In this document: piece by piece, positions 1 to 7,242 of the stretch
How positions within the stretch are numbered: the first letter of the stretch is position 1
How the letters are laid out: each line of letters opens with the position of its first letter
Assembly (NCBI GenBank): GCA_016291915.1
Contig: JAEEZP010000021.1
Span: forward strand, 1-13,431
Length of the DNA stretch: 13,431 nucleotides
Direction of reading: 5' to 3'
Source of the DNA: Prevotella sp.
GTDB lineage: Bacteria > Bacteroidota > Bacteroidia > Bacteroidales > Bacteroidaceae
Program-made: the position numbers and the translations under genes
Notes under the pieces: generated by a model
What the model was told of the DNA's origin: nothing
Database searches by the model: none
What the model saw: only the letters and a program-made list of their open reading frames with translations

Positions 1-776
1 AAAATAAACTGTCGGGCAACGATCTCATTACGGAAAGCCTTACCGATCTGCGCAATACCGAAAGGAATCTTCATACGACCGGTCTTCTGCACGTTCAGGT
101 AGTTCACAAAGATACCTTGAGCGGTTTCCGGACGGAGATACACCTTCATGCTGTTTTCGGCAGAAGCACCCATCTCGGTAGAGAACATCAGGTTAAACTG
201 ACGTACATCGGTCCAGTTACGTGTACCACTGATAGGACATACAATCTCTTCATCGAGAATGATCTGTCTGAGCTCATCCAGATCCATGGCATTCATGGCC
301 ACGGAATAGCGCTCGTGCAGAGCATCACGTTTCTGTTGATTTTCCAGCACACGTGCATTGGTAGCACGGAACTGAGCCTCATCAAACTTCTCACCGAAAC
401 GTTTCTTTGCCTTCTGTATCTCTTTGTCTATCTTATCTTCATACTTGGCAATCTGCTCCTCGATGAGCACATCCGCACGATAACGTTTCTTCGAATCACG
501 GTTGTCTATCAGAGGATCATTGAAAGCATCCACATGTCCTGATGCCTTCCAGATCGTAGGATGCATGAAGATGGCAGAGTCGATACCCACGATATTATCA
601 TGGAGCAGCACCATGCTCTTCCACCAATATTGTTTGATATTGTTTTTCAGTTCTACACCATTCTGACCGTAATCATAAACGGCAGCTAATCCATCGTATA
701 TCTCACTGCTGGGGAAAACAAAACCATATTCTTTGCAATGAGAAACAATCTTTTTAAATACATCTTCTTGTGCCAT
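1..776 (-). CDS. glyS: Glycyl-tRNA synthetase (alpha2 type), N-terminal 258 residues
   Basis: Class II aminoacyl-tRNA synthetase that charges tRNA-Gly with glycine in the cytoplasm. Translating the minus strand from the ATG at 776-774 gives an open frame of 258 codons to the window edge, beginning MAQEDVFKKIVSHCKEYGFV. The order of landmarks fits the dimeric, eukaryote-like GlyRS: an N-terminal catalytic segment (YDGLAAVYDYGQNGVELKNN), an insertion rich in charged residues (about 90-150), then CPISGTRNWTDVRQFNLMF, then the RPETAQG motif, and motif 2 (GKAFRNEI) near the cut end. The family is usually about 510 residues, so roughly half is present. The missing half should hold motif 3 and the anticodon-binding domain. 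The gene has its own promoter 52-83 bases upstream of the ATG, so it need not depend on the dipeptidase gene before it. Identification is firm. Only the 3' half is unseen. Confidence 0.96.
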   Translation of the reverse strand, partial: MAQEDVFKKIVSHCKEYGFVFPSSEIYDGLAAVYDYGQNGVELKNNIKQYWWKSMVLLHDNIVGIDSAIFMHPTIWKASGHVDAFNDPLIDNRDSKKRYRADVLIEEQIAKYEDKIDKEIQKAKKRFGEKFDEAQFRATNARVLENQQKRDALHERYSVAMNAMDLDELRQIILDEEIVCPISGTRNWTDVRQFNLMFSTEMGASAENSMKVYLRPETAQGIFVNYLNVQKTGRMKIPFGIAQIGKAFRNEIVARQFI

Positions 777-827
777 GACAAACTATTCTTAATATAATAA
801 ATGCCTTTGTTCTCAATAATTTGCCTG

Positions 828-859
828 CAAAGATAGCAAAAACCGAGAGCATACCCAAA
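828..859 (-). promoter_or_regulatory. Bacteroidetes-type promoter of glyS
   Basis: On the minus strand, TTTG (859-856) is followed after 20 bases by TATCTTTG (835-828). This is an exact match to the primary sigma-factor consensus of Bacteroidetes (TTTG, 19-21 bases, TAnnTTTG). The start codon lies 51 bases downstream. The upstream half overlaps an AT-rich perfect inverted repeat (857-873, 8-bp arms, one central base) that sits just after the stop of the dipeptidase gene and might help end that transcript. Confidence 0.75.
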
Positions 860-881
860 TAAATCATTTATTTTTTTAAAA

Positions 882-1673
882 TCAGTGCTTTAACTGCCTG
901 ACGGAGAAAGTAAAAAAAGTATCGGGGAACGGCTCATCTTTCAGCGTGAAATGCCACCATTCCGTGTCAATCGGTTTGAAACCATGACGTAGCATGACAG
1001 CACGAAGAAGCATACGGTTGGCAAATTGCTTGGCAGTGATGGAACGTCCGGCAGGACTCTTATGATTATCGCCGGTATATTCTCCTGTTTCTGGATTACC
1101 ACAGAAATCCGGATGGCTCTCAGGACCGAACCAATCGAACGTTCCTCCCATGTCAACTTCTTTCTCCGTGGTCATATCGAAAAGCGTCAGATCGACAGTA
1201 GAGCCGCGTGTATGACCGCTCTTCTCTGCAATATACCCTTGTTCAAAAAGCACACTCTTGTCAAGATCAGAATAGAAATAAGGTTTCATCTCCGTTGCCT
1301 GAAGGTCTGCTGCCCAGCGTACGAAATGGTCCACAGCCCTCTGCGGACGGTAGGCATCGTAGATCTTCAACCGGTAGCCCATGGTCTTTACCTCATCACT
1401 GACGGCACGCAGACATTCTGCTGCCCGGCGGGTGATCAGCGCCGTAGGCTCCTCATAACCATCTACTCGTGCTCCTACGAAATTATACGTACTGAAATAC
1501 CTTATCTCCAGAATCGCATCCGGCACGGCATCTGTCAATGTTACAAACTGACTGTTGTCTTCTGTCTGAATGACACGCTGTCGCTTTTCTTGATTAAGAT
1601 GCCTCTGAGTGGTACATCCCTGTACACTAAGGATAAGGATAACCACACTTATCCAATACTTAACCTGTTTCAT
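882..1673 (-). CDS. D-Ala-D-Ala dipeptidase (VanX-type, peptidase M15D) lipoprotein
   Basis: Zinc dipeptidase expected to cleave D-Ala-D-Ala or related D,D-dipeptides from peptidoglycan metabolism. The 263-residue product starts with a hydrophobic segment and a lipobox (SVQGC, Cys20), so it should be a lipid-anchored envelope protein, unlike the cytoplasmic VanX of resistant enterococci. Active-site landmarks of the family are visible: YRP with Arg109 (transition-state arginine), SGHTRGSTVD with zinc ligands His154 and Asp161, and EWWHF with catalytic Glu238 and zinc ligand His241. The start at 1673 gives the signal peptide, and a consensus promoter lies just upstream. No vanH, vanA, vanR or vanS gene is nearby, so vancomycin resistance is not implied. 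Recycling of wall peptides or use of D-Ala-D-Ala is more likely. The family call is firm; the physiological role is inferred. Confidence 0.92.
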   Translation of the reverse strand: MKQVKYWISVVILILSVQGCTTQRHLNQEKRQRVIQTEDNSQFVTLTDAVPDAILEIRYFSTYNFVGARVDGYEEPTALITRRAAECLRAVSDEVKTMGYRLKIYDAYRPQRAVDHFVRWAADLQATEMKPYFYSDLDKSVLFEQGYIAEKSGHTRGSTVDLTLFDMTTEKEVDMGGTFDWFGPESHPDFCGNPETGEYTGDNHKSPAGRSITAKQFANRMLLRAVMLRHGFKPIDTEWWHFTLKDEPFPDTFFTFSVRQLKH

Positions 1674-1701
1674 TTTATCGTTTTATAGGATTATCTATCT
1701 G

Positions 1702-1732
1702 CAAAATTATAAAAACTAAGACATTCAACAAA
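1702..1732 (-). promoter_or_regulatory. Promoter of the VanX-type dipeptidase gene
   Basis: On the minus strand, TTTG (1732-1729), a 19-base spacer and TAATTTTG (1709-1702) match the Bacteroidetes consensus fully. The ATG follows 28 bases after the -7 box. The TTTG box ends one base before the dyad at 1733-1757, which places that dyad in the position of an upstream operator or activator site. Confidence 0.72.
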
Positions 1733-1757
1733 TAACATACGACAGAAATGTATGTTA
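1733..1757. promoter_or_regulatory. Inverted repeat in the divergent dipeptidase/GH28 spacer
   Basis: TAACATAC (1733-1740) and GTATGTTA (1750-1757) are perfect 8-bp arms around a 9-base centre. The centre-to-centre distance of 17 bases, nearly two helical turns, suits binding by a dimeric regulator. It lies directly upstream of the dipeptidase -33 box and about 50 bases upstream of the putative GH28 -7 box, so it could serve one or both genes. No regulator gene is adjacent. A role as a hairpin cannot be excluded, but there is no T-run beside it. Confidence 0.4.
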
Positions 1758-1806
1758 AAGAAAAGTTAAATACCTCCAAGAACATGGTAAGATGAGTTAT
1801 CCTTCT

Positions 1807-1814
1807 TATCTTTA
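1807..1814 (+). promoter_or_regulatory. Possible -7 box for the GH28 gene
   Basis: TATCTTTA matches seven of eight positions of TAnnTTTG, 33 bases before the ATG at 1848. No convincing TTTG lies 19-21 bases upstream. This promoter is therefore weak or activator-dependent, in contrast to the full-consensus promoters of the neighbouring genes. Confidence 0.35.
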
Positions 1815-1847
1815 CATGATATTAATACAATAATAACACTACCGATT

Positions 1848-3389
1848 ATGAGAATGAGAGAATTGCTACTCCCCGTCATGCTATGCATCTGCAGCGTTAT
1901 ATTTGCACAGCGTAACATCCCCACGGCAGAAGAGGTAGGACCAGCTGCCATGCCAGATACCGTTGCACCTATTCATGCACCTTTCGACATGCCACAACTG
2001 CAACGCCCTGTCTTCCCTGATTACCAGATGAGTATCAAAAAGATGGGAGCAAAAGAGGGGAAGTTCGTTCGCCAACAGATCCAAGCTGCCATTGATGTCG
2101 TTGCAGCACACGGCGGTGGTACTGTGATTATCCCCAAAGGAAACTGGTACACCGGACGTATCGAACTGAAAACCAATGTCTGTCTGCATATTGATGAAGG
2201 AGCCAATGTTTATTTCAGCGGCGATGTCAAGGACTACCTCCCCGTGGTCTTCACCCGCAGTGCCGGCATCGAGGCTATGTCGATGGGAGCTATGATCTAC
2301 GCCAACGGACAACGGAACATCGGCATAACAGGTACCGGACATCTGATTGGACCTGGGCGTGACTGTGAACTGTGGCGCAAAAACCCAGGCTATGGCTCGT
2401 TCGACAGTCATGTCAACTACGACTTACCCCCGACAGAACGAATCTATGATGGAAGAGACAGCAGCAGTGTTTATCTCCCTACCTTCATCGGACCTATCAA
2501 CTGTCAAAACGTACTTATCGAGGGTGTCGATCTTACACAGTGTGTTTTCTGGAATATCGTACCCACCTATTGTGATTCTGTGATTATCCGAGGCACCAAG
2601 GTACATAGTGTAGGCCTGCCGATGGGTGACGGCATGGACATAGAGTCAAGCCGTAACGTTCTCATAGAGTATAATTTCTTAGAGACAGGTGATGACAATA
2701 TCACTATCAAGGCAGGACGTGGCATTGACGGACTCCGTGTCAACCGCCCCTGCGAGAATCTCATTATCCGTCGTAACCTTACTGCCATCGGTCATGGCGG
2801 TGTTACCTGTGGTTCTGAGACAGCAGGAATGATCCGTGATATCTACGTACACGACAATGTCTTCCAAGGCACGTCAGTAGGCCTTCGTTTCAAGACCCGT
2901 CGTCCTCGTGGAGGCGGTGGTGAGAATCTCTATTACGAACGTAACAGGATCAAGGCTGCCAAAGAAGCTATCAGTTTCGATATGCTGGGGGCTGCTATCT
3001 ATGTGGGAGGATTGTCAGCGCGTGTACCCATGCCATTCGATCCTTTCACACCGGCATACCGCAATATCGTCATCCGTGACCTGATCATCGAGAATGCATC
3101 CTACTTCCTGAAAGTCAACGGCATCCCCGAATCACCCGCCCGTAACGTAACCATCGAACGTATCCAGTCACACAGTAGGCGACTGATGCTGTTAAACGAC
3201 ATAAACATGCTTACGCTAAGGGATTGTCGACTCTCTGCCGACAATGGTGATATCGAGATGTCTCAGGCTCGTAATGTCTATCTGGAAAACGTGTCTTTCG
3301 AAGTGCCGGAAGGTAAGGTCGCATGGAAGATGAAAGAGGGTGACAATGAGAATCTCTTTATCGACGGGAAGAGTTTAACCTTACCGTAA
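1848..3389 (+). CDS. Secreted glycoside hydrolase family 28 (polygalacturonase-type)
   Basis: Probable pectin-degrading hydrolase acting on galacturonic acid linkages in the periplasm or outside the cell. The 513-residue product has an N-terminal signal peptide (LLLPVMLCICSVIFAQ, likely cleaved near residue 20), then a right-handed parallel beta-helix of short NVLIE/NIVIR-type repeats. GH28 landmarks are present in order: GDGMD (Asp261, in the place of the NTD aspartate), GDD (Asp282, Asp283), GHGG (His316) and RFK (Arg347, Lys349). The catalytic set is therefore complete. A glycine-rich stretch, RRPRGGGGEN (351-360), follows the RFK motif. Start choice: ATG 1848 or ATG 1854 would both keep the signal peptide. 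No SusC/SusD pair or sugar-sensing regulator is in the window, so this is not an obvious polysaccharide utilisation locus. Exact substrate (homogalacturonan, rhamnogalacturonan or a decorated form) cannot be told from sequence alone. Confidence 0.9.
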   Translation: MRMRELLLPVMLCICSVIFAQRNIPTAEEVGPAAMPDTVAPIHAPFDMPQLQRPVFPDYQMSIKKMGAKEGKFVRQQIQAAIDVVAAHGGGTVIIPKGNWYTGRIELKTNVCLHIDEGANVYFSGDVKDYLPVVFTRSAGIEAMSMGAMIYANGQRNIGITGTGHLIGPGRDCELWRKNPGYGSFDSHVNYDLPPTERIYDGRDSSSVYLPTFIGPINCQNVLIEGVDLTQCVFWNIVPTYCDSVIIRGTKVHSVGLPMGDGMDIESSRNVLIEYNFLETGDDNITIKAGRGIDGLRVNRPCENLIIRRNLTAIGHGGVTCGSETAGMIRDIYVHDNVFQGTSVGLRFKTRRPRGGGGENLYYERNRIKAAKEAISFDMLGAAIYVGGLSARVPMPFDPFTPAYRNIVIRDLIIENASYFLKVNGIPESPARNVTIERIQSHSRRLMLLNDINMLTLRDCRLSADNGDIEMSQARNVYLENVSFEVPEGKVAWKMKEGDNENLFIDGKSLTLP

Positions 3390-3419
3390 GATAATTGTGT
3401 CACGAACCACATCTTTAAT

Positions 3420-3451
3420 TTTGCATATTTCAAAGAAAATAGCTATATTTG
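3420..3451 (+). promoter_or_regulatory. Promoter of the parC operon
   Basis: TTTG (3420-3423), 20 bases, then TATATTTG (3444-3451): a full match to the Bacteroidetes consensus. The start codon of parC is 50 bases downstream. This should drive the four-gene unit up to 9041, since no other convincing promoter was seen at the tight internal junctions. Confidence 0.78.
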
Positions 3452-3453
3452 CA

Positions 3454-3473
3454 GTCGTCTTTTCAAAGACGAC
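3454..3473. promoter_or_regulatory. Perfect inverted repeat at the parC transcription start
   Basis: GTCGTCTTT (3454-3462) and AAAGACGAC (3465-3473) form a perfect 20-base palindrome with two central bases, starting three bases after the -7 box. The transcription start should fall within it. It could be an operator for a repressor or, if transcribed, a 5' hairpin affecting mRNA stability. No U-run follows, so it is not a typical terminator of the upstream GH28 gene. Confidence 0.5.
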
Positions 3474-3501
3474 AGATAATTGATGTGCGAGATACACGAC
3501 T

Positions 3502-6453
3502 ATGGACGACGAGATAAAAGATTTACCTATTCATGAAGAGCCGTCGGAAAACGGCCATTCCGACTACAAACCGGTTAACCGCTTTGATGCCGCCGTCGTA
3601 CACCACCTCAGTGGTATGTACCAGAATTGGTTCCTGGATTACGCCTCTTATGTAATCCTGGAACGTGCCGTTCCTCATATCGAGGACGGACTGAAACCGG
3701 TACAGCGACGTATCCTTCACTCCATGAAACGTATGGATGACGGACGATATAACAAAGTAGCGAATATCGTAGGACATACCATGCAGTTTCACCCTCACGG
3801 TGATGCATCCATCGGTGATGCACTGGTACAGATGGGACAGAAGGATTTGCTTATCGACTGTCAGGGCAACTGGGGAAATATCCTTACCGGCGACCGTGCG
3901 GCAGCACCCCGATATATTGAGGCACGACTGAGTAAGTTTGCCCTCGATGTGGTCTTTAACCCAAAGACCACCGAATGGCAATTCAGTTATGATGGCAGGA
4001 ACAAAGAGCCGATCACACTGCCTTCAAAGTATCCGTTGCTGTTGGCACAGGGTGCAGAAGGTATTGCAGTAGGACTGTCGTCCAAGATTCTTCCTCATAA
4101 CTTCAATGAGATCTGCGATGCAGCCGTCAGTTATCTGCAGGGAGAGCCATTCACCCTTTATCCAGACTTCCCCACCGGTGGCTCTATCGATGTCAGTAAG
4201 TACAATGAAGGACAGCGCGGTGGTGTGCTGAAAGTACGTGCGAAGATAGAGAAGCTCGACAACAAGACCCTCGTAGTCCGTGAACTGCCCTACTCCAAGA
4301 CAGTGAGCACCCTCATTGAGAGTATCACCAAAGCCATTGAGAAAGGTAAGATCAAAGCCCGTAACGTCACCGACCTGACATCGGCAAATGTAGAGATACA
4401 GATACATCTCGCCCCCGGTGTATCATCAGACAAGACACTCGATGCCTTGTATGCATTCACCGACTGTGAGATCAATATCTCTCCCAACTGCTGTGTCATC
4501 GAGGATAACAAGCCGAAATTCCTAACGGTCAATGATGTTCTCAGACATGGTGTGGACCGAACGATGGCATTGTTACGGAAAGAATTGGAGATCCGCAGGC
4601 ACGAGCTGCTAGAACAATTGCATTTCTGTTCGTTGGAAAAGATCTTCATTGAAGAGCGTATCTACAAGGGACGACCCTTCGAGAATGCTGCTACCATGGA
4701 TGACGCCTGTGAATATGTGGATGAGCGATTGACGCCTTATTACCCACAGATGATCCGCGAAGTAACCAAAGATGACATCCTCCGACTGATGGAGATCAAG
4801 ATGCAACGTATCCTGAAGTTCAACAAGGATAAGGCCGATGAGCTCATCGCTAAGTTGAAGAAAGAGGTGGAGGATATCGACAAGCAGCTCTCGAACATGG
4901 TAAAGGTTACCATTAAGTGGTTCCAATACCTCAAAGACAAATATGGAGCGGAACATCCCCGTCTTACAGAGATCCGTAACTTCGACACTATCGAAGCCAG
5001 TAAGGTTGCGGAAGCCAATGAGAAATTGTACATCAACCGCCAGGATGGTTTTATCGGTACCGGCATGAAGAAAGACGAGTATGTCTGCAATTGTTCCGAC
5101 ATCGATGATATCATTCTCTTCTACCGTGATGGCAAATACAAGATTATCCGTGTTGCCGACAAGGTCTTTGTGGGTAAGAATATCATCCATGTCGCTGTCT
5201 TCAAGAAAAACGACACACGTACGATCTATAACGTCGTATATCGTGACGGAAAGAAAGGACCATGCTTTATCAAACGTTTCAATGTCACCAGTATTACCCG
5301 TGATAAGATATACGACTTAACACAAGGCACTGATGGTTCAAAGGTGATGTATTTCACCGCTAACCCCAACGGAGAAGCAGAAATCATCAAGGTTACCTAC
5401 GATCCTGACCCCAAGAAGAAAAAACTGTTCGAGGATGTGGACTTCTCAGAAATAGAGATACGTGGAAGGGCTATTCGTGGTAAACGACTGAGTACCCGTA
5501 ATATTCATAGGATCTCCCTGAAGAGTCACGGGCATAGCACCCTTGGCGGTAGAAAGGTATGGTTCGATCCGGATATCAAACGCCTCAACTATGATGATCA
5601 CGGGCGATATCTGGGAGAGTTCAACGATGATGATAACATCCTCGTGATCCTCGATAATGGTGATTTCTATCTTACCAATATCGATATCAACAACCACTAT
5701 GAGGATAATATCCTGCGCATTGAGAAATATGCTTCCGACAAGGTGTGGACTGCCGTTCTCTTTGATGCTGAGCAAAAAGGCCTGCCCTATCTGAAACGCT
5801 TCCCGATCGATGCGACCAAAAAGAAGCAGAACCTCATGGGGAGTAACGCCAACAGTCAGCTTCTTCTCCTTACTGATACCGTCTACCCTCTCATCAAGGT
5901 AACCTTTACAGGTGATGAGTCATTCCGTGATGCCATGGAAGTAGATGCGGAAACATTCATCGGCGTGAAGTCGTTCAAGGCACGCGGCAAACGGTTATGG
6001 ACAACCGATCAGGTCACTGTCAAAGAACTGGAGCCTGTCCGTATGCCGGAGCCGAAAGAAGAGACTGAAGACGCTCCTGAAGATGATATCACAGAGGAAG
6101 CCGAGGAAGAAAGTACGGAAGAGACTCAAGAGTCTGAAACTCAGGAGCAAGATACTTTGGAACCACTCGTTGAAGAGGATTCCGAAGAGTCTGAGGAGTT
6201 ATCTTCTGAGAAGATAGAAGAAACGGCTGAAAAGCTGGAACCGGAACCGGTAACGCTGGTGATTAATCCCGTAGAACCGGAGTCTGAACCGGTAGAGCTG
6301 GTCATCAATCCTATTGTAGAACCAGCTGATGAAAGCCAAGCCTCTTCGGAAGAATCACAAGCCCCACAACCACATACTGCAGACAAACGTCGTCACCGTA
6401 AGAACGAAGAGTCAGCTGCACAATTAAGTCTATTCCCCGATGATGAGATATAA
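3502..6453 (+). CDS. parC: DNA topoisomerase IV subunit A (GyrA/ParC family)
   Basis: Breakage-reunion subunit of a type IIA topoisomerase, which relaxes and decatenates daughter chromosomes with ParE. The product is 983 residues. The winged-helix core carries the catalytic tyrosine in AAAPRYIE (Tyr138) and a quinolone-pocket segment HPHGDASIGD (97-106). The tower and coiled-coil gate follow to about residue 525, then a beta-pinwheel C-terminal domain (about 530-840). It lacks the GyrA-box, and the sequence matches Bacteroidetes ParC as I remember it, so topoisomerase IV rather than gyrase. Residues 846-983 form a long, disordered, Glu-rich tail with a duplicated LVINP unit (915-926 and 929-941), a basic patch (DKRRHRKN) and a terminal QLSLFPDDEI. 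The serine equivalent to E. coli GyrA Ser83 is Ala102, with Asp106 at the Asp87 position. The next gene starts inside its last codons. parE is not in the window. Confidence 0.95.
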   Translation: MDDEIKDLPIHEEPSENGHSDYKPVNRFDAAVVHHLSGMYQNWFLDYASYVILERAVPHIEDGLKPVQRRILHSMKRMDDGRYNKVANIVGHTMQFHPHGDASIGDALVQMGQKDLLIDCQGNWGNILTGDRAAAPRYIEARLSKFALDVVFNPKTTEWQFSYDGRNKEPITLPSKYPLLLAQGAEGIAVGLSSKILPHNFNEICDAAVSYLQGEPFTLYPDFPTGGSIDVSKYNEGQRGGVLKVRAKIEKLDNKTLVVRELPYSKTVSTLIESITKAIEKGKIKARNVTDLTSANVEIQIHLAPGVSSDKTLDALYAFTDCEINISPNCCVIEDNKPKFLTVNDVLRHGVDRTMALLRKELEIRRHELLEQLHFCSLEKIFIEERIYKGRPFENAATMDDACEYVDERLTPYYPQMIREVTKDDILRLMEIKMQRILKFNKDKADELIAKLKKEVEDIDKQLSNMVKVTIKWFQYLKDKYGAEHPRLTEIRNFDTIEASKVAEANEKLYINRQDGFIGTGMKKDEYVCNCSDIDDIILFYRDGKYKIIRVADKVFVGKNIIHVAVFKKNDTRTIYNVVYRDGKKGPCFIKRFNVTSITRDKIYDLTQGTDGSKVMYFTANPNGEAEIIKVTYDPDPKKKKLFEDVDFSEIEIRGRAIRGKRLSTRNIHRISLKSHGHSTLGGRKVWFDPDIKRLNYDDHGRYLGEFNDDDNILVILDNGDFYLTNIDINNHYEDNILRIEKYASDKVWTAVLFDAEQKGLPYLKRFPIDATKKKQNLMGSNANSQLLLLTDTVYPLIKVTFTGDESFRDAMEVDAETFIGVKSFKARGKRLWTTDQVTVKELEPVRMPEPKEETEDAPEDDITEEAEEESTEETQESETQEQDTLEPLVEEDSEESEELSSEKIEETAEKLEPEPVTLVINPVEPESEPVELVINPIVEPADESQASSEESQAPQPHTADKRRHRKNEESAAQLSLFPDDEI

Positions 6454-7237
6454 AATTCTATTTATCAGCCTATTGGTCGCTGTCTCGCAGAATGTCTTCC
6501 CACAGGCAGAAGACCGGGAAATCACCAATGTGCAGACCATCGGCCTTGGCGCATCCAACATCCTGGACACTTACCTCAGTCAAGAGAAATACAACGGTAT
6601 GCAGTTACGCTATATCTCCCACACCACACGACAGCCCTACGAGTTGTGGTCGGAGATATTTATCCACCAAGGTATCTTCTCTTATGCGGAGCCACGGTCA
6701 GAGAACAACAGTGAACAGATGGGAATGTATATCTTCGATTACGGGAGATACCGTGACCTGAGGCATGACGGTAATGTCCGACTGAGAGCCGGTTTCTTGG
6801 CAGAGATCGGTGGCGGTTTTCTCTATAATAACAGTAACACCAACAATCCCGCCCAGGGACGCCTATATCTCAACGTCTCTCCCGCCGTGTCCGGTGAATG
6901 GACCTTCAAGCTTTTCAACAAATGGTTCACCGCATGCTATGAGTTGTCTGCTCCACTGATAGGAGCAATGTTCAGTCCGAACTACGGACAGTCGTACTAT
7001 GAGATCTTTTCAGAAGGCAACTACGATCATAACGTCGTGTTCACCACCCCTTTCAACGCTCCCAGCCTGCGGCATTCGCTCGCTTTGGATATCCCTATGT
7101 CGAAAGTCTCTCTGCGGATAGGTTATCTCGGCGACTACCAACAGGCAAAGGTCAACAACCTGAAATATCATACTTACTCCCACCTGTTGACCATCGGTGT
7201 TGTCAGGACCTTTATCATCCATCCTCTAACCAGATAA
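6440..7237 (+). CDS. Exported DUF3316-like protein, possibly an outer-membrane barrel
   Basis: The 265-residue product has a signal peptide (residues 1 to about 22, MMRYKILFISLLVAVSQ) and no further hydrophobic helix. The mature part is rich in aromatic residues and alternating strands (for example RLYLNVSPAVSGEWTFKLFNKWFTACYEL), and ends in a strand-like VRTFIIHPLTR. This resembles the DUF3316 family of Bacteroidales by recall, with no known biochemical function. The pattern suggests a small beta-barrel or periplasmic beta protein. The ATG at 6440 overlaps the end of parC by 14 bases; ATG 6443 would give 11. Either way translation is probably coupled to parC. The S41 peptidase gene follows after 5 bases. 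The DUF assignment is tentative; export is well supported. Confidence 0.7.
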   Translation: MMRYKILFISLLVAVSQNVFPQAEDREITNVQTIGLGASNILDTYLSQEKYNGMQLRYISHTTRQPYELWSEIFIHQGIFSYAEPRSENNSEQMGMYIFDYGRYRDLRHDGNVRLRAGFLAEIGGGFLYNNSNTNNPAQGRLYLNVSPAVSGEWTFKLFNKWFTACYELSAPLIGAMFSPNYGQSYYEIFSEGNYDHNVVFTTPFNAPSLRHSLALDIPMSKVSLRIGYLGDYQQAKVNNLKYHTYSHLLTIGVVRTFIIHPLTR

Positions 7238-7242
7238 GCACT

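Noticed and set aside
117..542. 141-residue open frame on the plus strand
   Set aside because: It is antisense to the glyS coding region, whose translation is clearly a GlyRS. The plus-strand product has no recognisable domain or promoter.
857..873. AT-only inverted repeat after the dipeptidase stop as a terminator
   Set aside because: The 8-bp stem has no G-C pairs, and its loop would have to open most of the centre. It also overlaps the glyS -33 box, so it is not listed as a feature of its own.
882..1673. Vancomycin resistance cluster
   Set aside because: Only a VanX-type peptidase is present. No VanH, VanA/B ligase or VanRS regulator is nearby, and the protein is an exported lipoprotein.
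1026..1688. 220-residue open frame on the plus strand opposite the VanX-type gene
   Set aside because: The minus-strand frame has a full active site, lipobox and promoter. The plus frame is its shadow.
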